Assembly (NCBI GenBank): GCA_900318625.1
Contig: ONLG01000006.1
Location: 27,953 to 91,952 of the forward strand
Direction: 5' to 3'
Length of the DNA: 64,000 bases
Source: an uncultured Prevotella sp.
Lineage (GTDB): Bacteria > Bacteroidota > Bacteroidia > Bacteroidales > Bacteroidaceae
Of the stretch, positions 33,741 to 43,670 are shown piece after piece. The position numbers and the translations under genes are program-made. Numbering within the stretch: position 1 is the first letter of the stretch; every line of letters starts with the position of its first letter. The notes below the pieces were generated by a model. It saw only the letters and a list, made by a program, of their open reading frames with translations. It was not told where the DNA came from and did no database searches.

Positions 33741-34160
33741 TCAATGATGTTTCTGGCAGTTGGGGCATAGCCCTTGCAGCATATAGCTCACTTCAGTAAC
33801 GGCATAGTCGTCGGGCATATCAATCATCGGAACCTCCACTTGGTCGAGGCAGATGATGCGCCCGCACTGCTTGCAGTGGAAGTGGGGGTGCCTGTCGTCA
33901 TCGAGATGGGCATCGTGGCTGTGGCATAGTTCGTAGCGCACGCCCTCGCCACTCTCTATCAGATGCACCAGATGATGTTCCCTGAACAGTGCAAGGGTAC
34001 GCGAGATGACCGATTTGTCTACGCTCACGAGCTCTCTCTCGAGTTCTCCCTGCGACATAGGCCCCTCAGAAAGTGACAAAAGCCTAACCACCAATATGCG
34101 ATTGGCGGTAGGCTTTATGTCGTGGGTTTGCAATATGTGGGTTGCTTGATGCTGATCCAT
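33741..34160 (-). CDS. Fur-family transcriptional regulator
   Basis: A 139-residue metal-responsive repressor. N-terminal winged helix (THDIKPTANRILVVRLL, SVDKSVISRTLALFREHHLV) and a C-terminal metal-binding part with HFHCKQCGRIICL and CPNCQKHH, the paired CxxC structural zinc site. I chose ATG 34160 (MDQHQATHILQT). It sits 7 nt after the citrate synthase stop in an operon starting with the Fe-S enzyme aconitase. Fur, Zur or PerR subtype cannot be fixed. Confidence 0.88.
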   Translation of the reverse strand: MDQHQATHILQTHDIKPTANRILVVRLLSLSEGPMSQGELERELVSVDKSVISRTLALFREHHLVHLIESGEGVRYELCHSHDAHLDDDRHPHFHCKQCGRIICLDQVEVPMIDMPDDYAVTEVSYMLQGLCPNCQKHH

Positions 34161-34167
34161 CGTGGTG

Positions 34168-35514
34168 CTAACGATTGGCAATAGGCACGTATGCCTTTTG
34201 CTCCAACACATTCTTGTAGGCAGGGCGGATTATTCTGCGCCCGTCGAAGTTGAGTTCCTCTATCCGGTGCGCCATCCATCCTACGATACGGGCCATCGCG
34301 AAGATAGGTGTGTAGATTTCCTGGGGCAGTCCTATCATCTCATAAATGAAGCCACTGTAGAAGTCCAGGTTAGCGCAGGCAGGCTTGGCGCTCTTCCGAT
34401 GCTCCATCAGGCACTTGATACCTTCCTGCTCCAGCAGGCAAAGGAAGTTGTATTCCTCCTCGCGTCCCTTCTCCTTGGCAAGCTCTCCGGCAAGGCGTTT
34501 CAGCTCTACAGCCCTCGGATCGCTCTTTGTGTAGACTGCATGACCGATGCCATAGATAAGTCCCGACTTGTCGTAAGCCTCCTTGTTCAGCATCCGGCGC
34601 AGGTAGGTATCAATCTCGTCGATGCTCGTCCAGTCGCTGATGTTCTCCTGCAAGTGGTGGAACATATTTGTTACCTTAATGTTTGCGCCGCCGTGGAGGG
34701 GTCCCTTGAGCGAGCCTATGCCTGCCGCAATGCTCGAATAGGTGTCAGTACGCGTCGACGAAGTCACCCTGACAGTGAACGTCGAGTTGTTACCTCCACC
34801 GTGCTCGGCCTGAGTGATGAGCAGCAAATCGAGTGTCCGGGCGTCAAGTTCGGTGTATTCTTCGTGCTTGAGCATATAGAGGAAGTTCTCTGCAATAGAC
34901 AACCGCTCCCTCGGATGGCGTATATGAAGCGACCTTCCCTGCACTCCGTGGCGATAGATATTGTATGCGTATGCCACGATAGTGGGCAGCTTGGCTATCA
35001 ACTCAATGGCCTGACGCATCAGGTTGTCGCGCGACATATCGTCGGGGTTCTGGTCGAAGGTGTACATTTCGAGCACACAGCGAGCCAGAATGTTCATAAT
35101 GTTGGAGCCTTCGAGGTCTACCAGATGAACTATCGTGCGGTGGTCGAGCGGCATATTGTCGTTGATAAGCTCCATGAAAGCCGACAGCTCTTCCTTGTCG
35201 GGGAGCCTACCGCTGAGGATAAGGTACGCAACCTCCTCGAAACCGAAGCGTTTCTCCTCGAGCAATGGCGTAACGAGGTCGTCAAGCTCATATCCACGGT
35301 AGTAGAGTTTGCCCTCCGTGGGGTGAGGCTTACCGTCCTCACCCATCTCGTAACCTACCACATTGCCTATGTTAGTCAGCCCTACCAGCACGCCGGAGCC
35401 GTCTTCGTTGCGCAAGCCACGCTTCACTCCGTACTGCGTAAACAGGTCGTTCTCGATCTTGCAGGTCGTCTTTACTGCATCACTCAGCTTATATATCAAA
35501 TACTCTTTCTTCAT
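34168..35514 (-). CDS. gltA: Citrate synthase
   Basis: Condenses oxaloacetate and acetyl-CoA. The 448-residue protein carries the three catalytic elements: AEHGGGNNSTF, IYGIGHAVYTKSDPR and the Asp in CANLDFYSGFIYEMIGLP. It is of the larger, two-region type found in Bacteroidetes, with a poorly conserved N-terminal 70 residues. It follows aconitase by 48 nt, with no isocitrate dehydrogenase gene between, unlike the acn-icd-gltA arrangement I know from Bacteroides. Confidence 0.93.
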   Translation of the reverse strand: MKKEYLIYKLSDAVKTTCKIENDLFTQYGVKRGLRNEDGSGVLVGLTNIGNVVGYEMGEDGKPHPTEGKLYYRGYELDDLVTPLLEEKRFGFEEVAYLILSGRLPDKEELSAFMELINDNMPLDHRTIVHLVDLEGSNIMNILARCVLEMYTFDQNPDDMSRDNLMRQAIELIAKLPTIVAYAYNIYRHGVQGRSLHIRHPRERLSIAENFLYMLKHEEYTELDARTLDLLLITQAEHGGGNNSTFTVRVTSSTRTDTYSSIAAGIGSLKGPLHGGANIKVTNMFHHLQENISDWTSIDEIDTYLRRMLNKEAYDKSGLIYGIGHAVYTKSDPRAVELKRLAGELAKEKGREEEYNFLCLLEQEGIKCLMEHRKSAKPACANLDFYSGFIYEMIGLPQEIYTPIFAMARIVGWMAHRIEELNFDGRRIIRPAYKNVLEQKAYVPIANR

Positions 35515-35562
35515 ATTTTAGCTTTTGTTGTTACTCTTTGGTTCCTGAAAACATTGGATTAG

Positions 35563-37836
35563 TCATGCCATATAGTTCAGCGCAGAGCCTGCCTTGAACC
35601 AAGCAATCTGCGTGTCGTTGTATGAATGTTGCACAGGGAAGCTCTCCTGGGTGCCGTCGGCATGATGGAGCACGAGCGTAAGGTTCTTTCCGGGAGCCAT
35701 GCCGGCAAGTCCGAGCAGGTCGATACGGTCGTCTTCGCGCACCTTGTCGTAGTCATTCTTGTCGACAAAGGTAAGTGCCAACATTCCCTGTTTCTTCAAA
35801 TTGGTCTCGTGGATGCGTGCGAAGCTCTTTGCCAGCACCACTCTTACGTTGAGGAAGCGCGGTTCCATGGCGGCGTGCTCGCGGCTTGAGCCCTCTCCGT
35901 AGTTGTCTTCGGCAACCACGATGCTTGCCAGTCCCTGCTGTTTGTAAGCCTTTGCCGCTGCCGACACAGCCATCATCTCGCCTGTCAGCTGGCATTTCAC
36001 ACAGTTGGACTCACCGTTGAACGCATTGACAGCACCCATAAGCAGGTTGTCCGAGATGTTCTCAAGGTGTCCGCGGAAGCGCAACCACGGGCCAGCCATT
36101 GATATATGGTCGGTGGTACACTTGCCCTGAGTCTTTATCAGCAGCGGCATACCCGTGAGATCGTTGCCGTCCCACGCCTTGAAAGGCTCAAGACGCTGCA
36201 GTCGTTCGGACTTAGGACTTATCACAACTTCCACATCCGAGCCTGCGGCAGCAGGTGCCACGAAGAGCGGTTCGGTGCTGTCGCCAGCAGTCTGAGCTGT
36301 CTCGAAGCCCTTTTCGGGGAACACATTGCCCTGCGGAACGTCGAGCATCACCTCCTTGCCGTTGGCATCTGTGATGGTGTCGGTAGCCGGATTGAAGTCG
36401 AGTCGGCCAGAAAGCGCGAGCGCAACGGTCATCTCCGGGCTGCTGATGAAGGCGTAAGTATTGGGGTTTCCGTCAGCGCGGCGGCGGAAATTACGGTTGA
36501 ACGATGTTACGATAGCGTTCTTCCGGGTGTTGTCGTCTGTGTGGCGGTGCCACTGTCCGATACATGGACCGCAGGCATTGGTCATTATCACTGCTCCGAT
36601 AGCCTTGAGGTCGTCGAGCAGTCCGTCGCGCTCGGCAGTCTTGCGGATTTGTTCCGAACCGGGGTTGATAATCAGCTGTGCCTTAACCTGCAGGTTCTTG
36701 GCCTTGGCCTGACGCGCTACTGATGCTGCACGCGACAAATCCTCGTAGCTGGAGTTGGTACACGAGCCTATCAAACCTACCTCCACCTGCATCGGGAAGT
36801 CGTTCTTGGGACCCTTCTCGCGCATTTCGGAGATGGGCGTAGCGGCATCCGGGGTGAACGGACCGCACAGGTGCGGCTCTATCTCGCTGAGATTGATTTC
36901 AAGTATCTGGTCGTAGAACTTCTCGGGAGCAGCCATCACCTCGTCGTCGGCACGCAGACAGGCTGCATTAGCCGATGCCAGGGCTGCAATCTCCTCGCGT
37001 CCCGTCTGCTTCAGATACTCTTCGGTATTGCCGTCGAAGGGGAACAGCGAGCAGGTGGCACCCAGCTCGGCACCCATGTTGCATATCGTTGCGCGTCCGG
37101 TGGCCGATATAGTGGCTACTCCGGGGCCGAAATACTCCAGGATGGCATTCGTTCCGCCCTTCACGGTGAGTATTCCCAGAATCTTCAGGATAACGTCTTT
37201 CGGCGAAGCCCAGCCCTTGAGACTTCCCGTAAGGTGAACTCCAATGAGGCGAGGCATCTTCAGTTCCCACGGCATTCCCGTCAGAACGTCTACCGCATCG
37301 GCACCTCCCACGCCCACGGCAACCATTCCCAGTCCGCCGGCATTGGGCGTATGAGAGTCTGTTCCGACCATCATGCCGCCGGGGAAAGCATAGTTCTCGA
37401 GCACTACCTGGTGGATAATGCCGGCTCCGGGACCCCAGAAGCCGATGCCGTATTTCTTCGACACGCTGCCAAGGAAGTCGTAAACCTCTTTGTTGGTGAC
37501 GCGGGCAGCAGGCAGATCGGCCTCCACTCCGACGTCAGCCTTTATCAAGTGGTCGCAGTGAACCGACGAAGGCACGGCCACGCGGTCCTTTCCTGCGTTC
37601 ATAAACTGCAGCAAAGCCATCTGCGCCGTTGCGTCCTGCATAGCCACGCGGTCGGGTCTGAAGTCCACATAGTCTTCTCCGCGCTTGAAGCTTTTCAGCT
37701 CGCCGTTGTCGTAAAGGTGAGCATAGAGCACCTTCTCGGCAAACGTCAGCGGCCTGTCAAGCACCTTTGCAGCGTTCTTTACCTTCTGCCCGTAAGAGGC
37801 ATAAAACTCCTTTAGCATTTCTTTGTCGAGTACCAT
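35563..37836 (-). CDS. acn: Aconitate hydratase (mitochondrial-type)
   Basis: Interconverts citrate and isocitrate using a [4Fe-4S] cluster. The 757-residue protein has cluster ligands in [14 protein letters not shown] and [10 protein letters not shown], the substrate loop [14 protein letters not shown], and the swivel domain with [19 protein letters not shown]. Length and motifs fit the mitochondrial aconitase group, not AcnA/AcnB. First gene of the acn-gltA-fur-pafA unit, with a TAATTTTG box about 52 nt upstream. Confidence 0.94.
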   Translation of the reverse strand: MVLDKEMLKEFYASYGQKVKNAAKVLDRPLTFAEKVLYAHLYDNGELKSFKRGEDYVDFRPDRVAMQDATAQMALLQFMNAGKDRVAVPSSVHCDHLIKADVGVEADLPAARVTNKEVYDFLGSVSKKYGIGFWGPGAGIIHQVVLENYAFPGGMMVGTDSHTPNAGGLGMVAVGVGGADAVDVLTGMPWELKMPRLIGVHLTGSLKGWASPKDVILKILGILTVKGGTNAILEYFGPGVATISATGRATICNMGAELGATCSLFPFDGNTEEYLKQTGREEIAALASANAACLRADDEVMAAPEKFYDQILEINLSEIEPHLCGPFTPDAATPISEMREKGPKNDFPMQVEVGLIGSCTNSSYEDLSRAASVARQAKAKNLQVKAQLIINPGSEQIRKTAERDGLLDDLKAIGAVIMTNACGPCIGQWHRHTDDNTRKNAIVTSFNRNFRRRADGNPNTYAFISSPEMTVALALSGRLDFNPATDTITDANGKEVMLDVPQGNVFPEKGFETAQTAGDSTEPLFVAPAAAGSDVEVVISPKSERLQRLEPFKAWDGNDLTGMPLLIKTQGKCTTDHISMAGPWLRFRGHLENISDNLLMGAVNAFNGESNCVKCQLTGEMMAVSAAAKAYKQQGLASIVVAEDNYGEGSSREHAAMEPRFLNVRVVLAKSFARIHETNLKKQGMLALTFVDKNDYDKVREDDRIDLLGLAGMAPGKNLTLVLHHADGTQESFPVQHSYNDTQIAWFKAGSALNYMA

Positions 37837-37887
37837 ATAGTTTACTATTTAACGAATGACAATATAATAAGGTGTAAATCGCAAATG

Positions 37888-37895
37888 CAAAATTA
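37888..37895 (-). promoter_or_regulatory. acn operon promoter -7 box
   Basis: TAATTTTG on the minus strand; no ideal -33 element. Confidence 0.5.
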
Positions 37896-37922
37896 GTAAA
37901 AAAACGCATATTATCTACACAA

Positions 37923-37966
37923 CAAAGCCCATAAAAACGCCACAGAGGGCTTTTTTACGGGCTTTG
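37923..37966 (-). terminator. Terminator of the tcdA-phosphatase operon
   Basis: CAAAGCCC/GGGCTTTG outer stem extended by an A/T-rich inner stem and GCC/GGC top. It separates the upstream unit from acn. Confidence 0.7.
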
Positions 37967-37984
37967 TCGTTATTTACTGAATTA

Positions 37985-38512
37985 TTATTCACTTTTGCAA
38001 AGTATGCTGAGCAGTCCCCTGCAACCGTCTTCTATCAGGTCGAGAGCCAGCTCAAAGTCGCTGTCGCCGCCGTAGTAGGGATCGGGAACGGTGGTCTGGC
38101 CCACGTGCGTGGTAAAAAATTCCTTCATCCTTATCACCTTCTGCTTGGGCCTACTGCCGTTGTTTCCGCCCCCGGCATGACATTCGCGCAGCCTTGCACG
38201 CGGCGCAATGCGGCTCAGCACGTCGTGATAGTTCTCCTCGTCCATGACTACTATGTAGTCGAAAAGGTCGTAGTCAGAAGCCTTGAACTGCCTTGCCCTG
38301 AGCTGCGACAGGTCGTAGCCCCTTGCGGCAGCGTGGCTTATCATGCGCCGGTCGGGGCGCTGGCCCACGTGCCACGAGCCTATGCCGGCACTGTCCACCT
38401 CGATGCTGTCCTGCAACGAGGCATCTTCAACCATCTTGCGCATCACTCCCTCGGCAGCAGGAGAGCGGCATATATTGCCCAAACATATAAAAAGCAATCG
38501 GGTCTTGTCCAT
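37985..38512 (-). CDS. Low-molecular-weight protein tyrosine phosphatase
   Basis: Cytoplasmic phosphatase with the active-site loop CLGNICRS (C10, R16) at the N-terminus and the general-acid Asp in VPDPYYGG near residue 142. At 175 residues it is about 20 longer than usual because of a Gly/Arg/Lys-rich insertion (RECHAGGGNNGSRPKQK, about 108-124). Such enzymes often control capsule or exopolysaccharide kinases, but no such locus is adjacent. It follows tcdA by 36 nt. Confidence 0.9.
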   Translation of the reverse strand: MDKTRLLFICLGNICRSPAAEGVMRKMVEDASLQDSIEVDSAGIGSWHVGQRPDRRMISHAAARGYDLSQLRARQFKASDYDLFDYIVVMDEENYHDVLSRIAPRARLRECHAGGGNNGSRPKQKVIRMKEFFTTHVGQTTVPDPYYGGDSDFELALDLIEDGCRGLLSILCKSE

Positions 38513-38548
38513 ATATCGTATGTTATTTTGAATAGTAGTCGTCTTCCG

Positions 38549-39310
38549 TCAGCCATTCTCCGCTCTCGCTGCGGTAGTCCGTGCTGCCACATCCCTCACC
38601 ACGAGGCTTGCCAGCGTGAAGCCGAAGATAGCCGTTATGTGGGCTACGGTGCCGTTGGGACGGCGTTCGGCCTGCCCTTCGTCGGCTTGTGGCTGAGCCT
38701 CTGCGTTCTGCAGGCGCTCGTCAGAATACACACACTGGAACTTACGGGCAGGAAACGTGCCCTCGCGCTTGAACCTCTTGCGCAGCGTTCGCGCTAAAGG
38801 GTCGCCCTCCACCTTCCAGAACTCAGCCACACGGATGCGTTGCGGGTCGAGCTTCAAGGCTGCACCCATCGAGGAGAACAGCGTGGCCGTACTCTCACAG
38901 GCTCTGCATATCAGCAGGGCCTTGCATTTCAGTGTGTCGATAGCATCTATCACGTAGTCGTAATCGTCGAGACAGAACTCTCCGGCGGTGTTCTCGTCGT
39001 ATGCCATGCACCGCGCCACGATGTCGGCTGCGGGATATATGTCGAGCAGACGCATGCGTAGCACCTCTGCCTTGGGCTGCCCTATGGTCGACTGCGTGGC
39101 CATGAGCTGCCGGTTGACGTTGCTTTCGCACACCACGTCCATGTCTACGAGCGTGAGGTGGCCTATTCCGCTGCGCACCAGGCTCTCAGCGCACCACGAC
39201 CCCACGCCGCCTACACCCACCATGAGCACGCGCTGCCGGTGCATGGCTGCCGTAACGGTGCGTCCAAGGAGCAGTTCTGTACGCTGGAAGATGGTCTGTC
39301 GGTCAGGCAT
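38549..39310 (-). CDS. tcdA: tRNA threonylcarbamoyladenosine dehydratase
   Basis: E1-like ATP-dependent enzyme that cyclises t6A37 in tRNA. The 253-residue protein has the nucleotide-binding GVGGVGSWCAESLVRSGIG, the ThiF-fold DMDVVCESNVNRQLMA, and YDYVIDAIDTLKCKALLI. The C-terminal part includes ARKFQCVYSDERLQNAE, as in TcdA/CsdL. A TAACTTTG box (39343-39350) lies 32 nt upstream. Confidence 0.9.
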   Translation of the reverse strand: MPDRQTIFQRTELLLGRTVTAAMHRQRVLMVGVGGVGSWCAESLVRSGIGHLTLVDMDVVCESNVNRQLMATQSTIGQPKAEVLRMRLLDIYPAADIVARCMAYDENTAGEFCLDDYDYVIDAIDTLKCKALLICRACESTATLFSSMGAALKLDPQRIRVAEFWKVEGDPLARTLRKRFKREGTFPARKFQCVYSDERLQNAEAQPQADEGQAERRPNGTVAHITAIFGFTLASLVVRDVAARTTAARAENG

Positions 39311-39342
39311 AGGGTGTTATGCAATGTATTGTTATAACCCTG

Positions 39343-39350
39343 CAAAGTTA
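39343..39350 (-). promoter_or_regulatory. tcdA promoter -7 box
   Basis: TAACTTTG on the minus strand, exact consensus. Confidence 0.55.
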
Positions 39351-39370
39351 GTAATAATAAATGAATATTT

Positions 39371-39503
39371 TTACCAGAGGCTCCGTAAATTTTCTCCAGC
39401 AGCCCCGGAGCAACCTTACAGAGGCTCTGGAGTAATGCTACAAGGCTCCTGTAGCAATGCTCCGGAGCTGCTGGAGAAACATTCCCAAGGGCATCTGTAA
39501 AAA
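39371..39503 (-). repeat. Dispersed intergenic repeat, copy 2
   Basis: The reverse complement shares the module order and end of copy 1 at 7878-8012 (GGAGAAA-TTTACGGAG, GCCTTGTAGCA). Rich in nested GGAGC/GCTCC and TGTAGC/GCTACA inversions. Confidence 0.65.
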
Positions 39504-39809
39504 TCGTAAGGCCCCAATCAGCGGATAACACACTGCAAACCTGCACTTTACACCGCAGCCTTAAACTTTAATAAAGGTTAACAAAGCCACAGAAAACAGG
39601 CTGTTTTCAGAGCCCGAGCAGCTGTCAGACTATGTTGTCACAGCATCAAAATGCCAGTCATATCGCCCAAAATGTAAGAAAAAACCACACCGACGGCGAC
39701 GTGACCGCAGCCTTTCACGCAGCAAAACAGGCAGCAAACGGCTGAGAAAAAAAGTAAAAATGGTAATTTCTTCTGCTATTTATGCAAATGATTTTTGGCT
39801 GACAATGTG

Positions 39810-39817
39810 TAATTTTG
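39810..39817 (+). promoter_or_regulatory. -7 box of the DUF362 operon
   Basis: TAATTTTG, exact consensus, about 75 nt before the ATG at 39892. Confidence 0.45.
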
Positions 39818-39891
39818 GACGGTTGAAACAGGCTTCCGACAAGCCCGTCAACGACTTATAATTGATAATACAACTTTAGAAGACTGCTATT

Positions 39892-40907
39892 ATGAAGACT
39901 ATTTTCTTAACTGCGCTGCTGAGCTTCACGCTTGCCGGATGCGCAGAAGCACAGAACAACGTTGCGGCTGATGCCGACGGCAGCAAGTATGTACCCTACG
40001 AGCAGCGCACCGGCAACTACAGGCATACGAACAAGTGTGCGACAACATCAAGGGCCACGTGGGCGTGAAGCTGCACACGGGCGAACCCAACGGACCAAAC
40101 ATCATTCCGCGCGAATGGGTGAAAGCTCTCATGGAGAAAGACCTAAAGGGAGCCAACATCATTGAGACCAACACCTACTACAAGGGAGGCCGCTACACCA
40201 CCGAGGACCACCGCAAGACCCTCGAGACAAACGGCTGGACATTCTGCCCCGTGGACATTCTCGACGAGCACGGCACCACTACCCTGCCCGTTGCAGGCGG
40301 CAAATGGTTCCGCAAGATGTCGGTTGGCAGCGATCTTACAAACTATGATGCCATGGTGACACTGACCCATTTCAAGGGTCATACGCAGGGCGGCTTCGGC
40401 GGCTCGAACAAGAACATCGGCATAGGATGTGCCGACGGACGCATCGGAAAGGCATGGATCCACACCACTCCGGGACAAGACAACCAGTGGGACAAGCGCG
40501 AGGAAGAGTTCATGGAGCGCATGACGGAGTCGACCAAGGCTTCGGTGGACTACTTTGAGGGCCGCGTGTGCTACGTCAACGTAATGCGCAATATGTCGGT
40601 TTCGTGCGACTGCGAGGGCGTGGGAGCTGCTCCCGTGGTGACTCCAAACGTCGGCATACTCTCGTCGACCGACATTCTGGCCATCGACCAGGCTTGTGTC
40701 GACATCATCTATGCCATGACCGAGAAGGAACACCACGACCTTGTGGAGCGCATAGAGACCCGCCATGGCCTGCGCCAGCTGTCGTACATGAAGGAGCTGG
40801 GCATGGGCAACAACCGCTATGTGCTTATCGACCTCGACAACGGAGGCCGCCGCATCACCGCTAAAGAGGCTGCCAAGGGGCTCAAACCTTTCGTTCAGAC
40901 AAAGTAA
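39892..40907 (+). pseudogene. DUF362-domain secreted protein, frameshifted
   Basis: The first frame encodes a lipoprotein-like signal (MKTIFLTALLSFTLAGCAEA) and about 30 more residues before stopping near 40068. The DUF362 body is in the -1 frame: read without a start it runs QAYEQVCDNIKGHVGVKLH, then GEPNGPNIIPREWVKALM and so on to 40907, including GGKWFRKMSVGSDLTNYD and THFKGHTQGGFGGSNKNIGI. The frame switches between about 40001 and 40030, equivalent to one lost base. DUF362 proteins are linked to Fe-S/redox functions. Either a real mutation or an assembly error; a GTG at 40035 could still give a leaderless cytoplasmic body. First gene of a four-gene operon. Confidence 0.8.
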
Positions 40908-40911
40908 AGAC

Positions 40912-42798
40912 ATGAATCTTATCAGAACAGCCAGCCTTGTGCTACTGGTCTCAGCCAGCGGTTCGGCTACAGCCATGCAGCCCGACTCCACAGCCCACAG
41001 GCTAAGCGACGTCGTGGTGACGGGAACGCGCAGCGAAACAGACATCCGCCACCTGCCCATGACTGTCACCGTCATCGACCGCAAGACTCTGACCGAGCAG
41101 CACCAAGCATCTCTCCTGCCCACTGTGATGCAGCAGGTGCCCGGACTTTTCGTAACCTCGCGCTCCATGATGGGCTACGGAGTGTCGACGGGTGCCGCCG
41201 GCGGCATCAACTTGCGCGGCATCTCTGGCTCAGCAGGCCAGCTGATGGTGCTCATCGACGGCCATCCGCAGTACAACGGCATCTATAGCCACCCCATCAG
41301 CGACAGCTATCAGACGATGATAGCCGAGCGCGTGGAGATACTGCGCGGCCCGGCATCGGTGCTCTATGGCAGCAATGCCATGGGCGGAGTAGTCAACATC
41401 GTCACCCGCAGGGCTGACAAGAGCGATGGGGTAAATACAAACGTCAACGTCGCAGCAGGCAGCTTCGGCACCATTCAGGCCAATGCCACGAACCAAGTGC
41501 GCAGCGGAAAGTTCTCGTCGACAGCCGCGCTGCAATACGGTCGCACCGATAACCACCGCCCGAGGATGGGCTTCAGCCAGGTCGACGGCTTCCTGAAGCT
41601 GGGCTACGACTTCACTCCGCACTGGCGTGCATACGTCGATGCCAACATCGTTCACTTCAAGTCATCATATCCCGGACCCACTTCGGCTCCACTCTACGGT
41701 GCTGAGCAGTGGATAACACGCGGCACGGTGGAAGCCGCCGTTGAGAACCACTACGGCAAGACGAGCGGTGCTCTGAGCGTATATACCAACTTCGGTCGCC
41801 ACAAAATAGACGACGGAACGTCTGATCCCGAGAAACCCACACAGCGATACTTCCGTTCCAAGGACGCACTCACGGGCATATCGTGGTATCAGTCGGTGGT
41901 GCTCGGCAACCTTGAGTCGGCTTTCCAGACACGGCTGACGGTCGGAATAGACTATCAGCACATCTTCGGTCATGCCTACTATACGTCGAAAGCCACAGGA
42001 GAAGTGCTCGACACGCCCAACAAACAGAGTGGGCGCTCGCGCCGCAACGACGTAGCGGGCTACGTAGACGTGCGCCAGGACTTCACCGAATGGCTCACCG
42101 TGGATGCCGGTCTGCGCTTAGACCACCACTCCGTGACCGGTTCGCAGTGGATTCCGCAGTTCGGCGTGGTGGTGAGACCGCTGAAGAGCGGAGAACTGAA
42201 GGCCATGGCGAGCAAAGGTTTCCGCAATCCCACCATGCGCGAGATGTATCTGTATCCACCTTCCAACGAGGAACTGCGCCCCGAAAAGCTATGGAGCTAC
42301 GAGCTGTCGTGGCGGCAGCGGCTGGCTTCGGTAAGCTACGGTGCCAACATATATTATATAAAAGGTGACAACATGATACAGACCGTCAACCGTAAGAACG
42401 TGAACACTGGGGTGATAGAGAACTGCGGCATCGAGCTTGATGCCACGTGGCAAATAGACAAGCACTGGTCGGCTACCACAAACCACTCCCTGCTGCACAT
42501 GGTACACAAGGTTGTGGCTGCACCGGAGTACAAAGGCTTCCTCGGAGCAGGCTACCGCGACAGCCACTGGAGCCTGAATGTCGGCCTGCAATACATCAGG
42601 CACCTCTACACAGCCGTCGGCGAGAATGAGCAGAAGGACAACTTCTGCCTGCTTAACGTGTCGGCAAGCTACGCTATCAACAAGCACGCCTCCGTATGGG
42701 TGCGCGGCGAGAACCTGCTCGCACAGAAATATGAAATCAATCTGGGCTATCCCATGCCGCGCGCAACGTTCATGGGAGGAGTAAGCCTCAACTTCTAA
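40912..42798 (+). CDS. TonB-dependent outer-membrane receptor
   Basis: A 628-residue siderophore/corrinoid-type receptor. Signal peptide to about residue 21, TonB-box-like RLSDVVVTGTRSE, plug motifs INLRGISGSAGQLMVLIDG and VEILRGPASVLYGSNAMGGV, then a barrel ending in the expected aromatic residue (GGVSLNF). No STN or carboxypeptidase-like N-terminal domain, so a plain importer. ATG 40912 lies 4 nt past the DUF362 stop; the hydrolase remnant follows after 12 nt. Substrate not determined; iron or a metal chelate is plausible. Confidence 0.9.
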   Translation: MNLIRTASLVLLVSASGSATAMQPDSTAHRLSDVVVTGTRSETDIRHLPMTVTVIDRKTLTEQHQASLLPTVMQQVPGLFVTSRSMMGYGVSTGAAGGINLRGISGSAGQLMVLIDGHPQYNGIYSHPISDSYQTMIAERVEILRGPASVLYGSNAMGGVVNIVTRRADKSDGVNTNVNVAAGSFGTIQANATNQVRSGKFSSTAALQYGRTDNHRPRMGFSQVDGFLKLGYDFTPHWRAYVDANIVHFKSSYPGPTSAPLYGAEQWITRGTVEAAVENHYGKTSGALSVYTNFGRHKIDDGTSDPEKPTQRYFRSKDALTGISWYQSVVLGNLESAFQTRLTVGIDYQHIFGHAYYTSKATGEVLDTPNKQSGRSRRNDVAGYVDVRQDFTEWLTVDAGLRLDHHSVTGSQWIPQFGVVVRPLKSGELKAMASKGFRNPTMREMYLYPPSNEELRPEKLWSYELSWRQRLASVSYGANIYYIKGDNMIQTVNRKNVNTGVIENCGIELDATWQIDKHWSATTNHSLLHMVHKVVAAPEYKGFLGAGYRDSHWSLNVGLQYIRHLYTAVGENEQKDNFCLLNVSASYAINKHASVWVRGENLLAQKYEINLGYPMPRATFMGGVSLNF

Positions 42799-42810
42799 TC
42801 AGCAACAACC

Positions 42811-43670
42811 ATGAAAAAGCCATTCATTTTCATTGCGGCAATGCTCCTCGGAGCAACGGCAACGGTATGCAACGCACAAGAAACAATCAACAAAACATCT
42901 GATATCAATATGAAAAGCACACTGAAACTCACTCAGGAATGGGACAAAGTGTTCCCCAAGAGCGACAAAGTGGACCACCAGAAGGTGACGTTCCACAACC
43001 GCTACGGCATCGAGCTTGCCGCAGATATGTATGTTCCTAAAAGCGCCGGGGCTGCTGGCAGCGCGAAGTTGGCAGCCATTGCGGTCAGCGGACCCTTCGG
43101 AGCCGTCAAGGAACAGTCGAGCGGACTCTATGCGCAGGCCATGGCCGAGCGCGGTTTCCTGACTATCGCCTTCGACCCGTCGTTCACCGGCGAGAGCGGT
43201 GGTCAGCCACGGCGCGTGCCGGAGGAGTCATAGACCCGCTGCCCGACGATGCTCCGTGGTTCGTAAAGGACTATCATGCCTACTACAAGACACCGCGCGG
43301 CTACCATGAGCGCAGCGGCAACTCCACCGACGGATGGAACAAGACCGGCACTCAGTCGTTTCTCAACCAGCCGATACTATGCTATGCCGGCGAGATAGAG
43401 TCGGCTGTGCTGCTCATTCACGGAGAGAAAGCCCACAGCCGCTACTTCAGCGAGACTGCTTTCGAGCAGATGACGGGCGTAAAGGTAGCCAAAGAGACAG
43501 CCAGCAACGCTTCCGCACCGCAGCAGACAGCCTGCACGTCCACCGTGGCAGGCAACAAGGAGCTTATGATAATAGCCAATGCAGTGCATACCGACCTCTA
43601 CGACGGCGGCGACAACAACTACATACCATTCGACAAGCTCGAAAACTTCTTCAAGACAAACCTGAAATGA
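42811..43670 (+). pseudogene. Alpha/beta hydrolase with internal deletion
   Basis: The N-terminal part (signal peptide to VCNAQ, then HQKVTFHNRYGIELAADMYV, RGFLTIAFDPSFTGESGGQ) runs into a stop at 43233. The C-terminal part is in another frame from about 43210 (GVIDPLPDDAPWFVKDYHAY, then YKTPRGYHER, then LLIHGEKAHSRYFSET and HTDLYDGG) to 43670. The missing middle should hold the nucleophile elbow of the GxCxGG type, by family knowledge well over 100 residues. A deletion near 43205-43225 best explains this. The remnant cannot be an active hydrolase. Same operon as its neighbours. Confidence 0.82.

Larger units (their letters stand above)
39311..39891. other. Intergenic region with repeat and divergent promoters
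   Basis: About 580 bp without a gene. It contains the tcdA promoter, dispersed repeat copy 2 and the promoter of the DUF362 operon; 39504-39800 shows nothing recognisable. Confidence 0.6.

Noticed and set aside
34162-35562. 466-residue plus-strand open frame opposite gltA
   Set aside because: Antisense shadow of citrate synthase.
39892-40907. Programmed frameshift in the DUF362 gene
   Set aside because: No slippery heptamer or downstream stimulatory hairpin is evident near 40001-40030; mutation or sequencing error is simpler.
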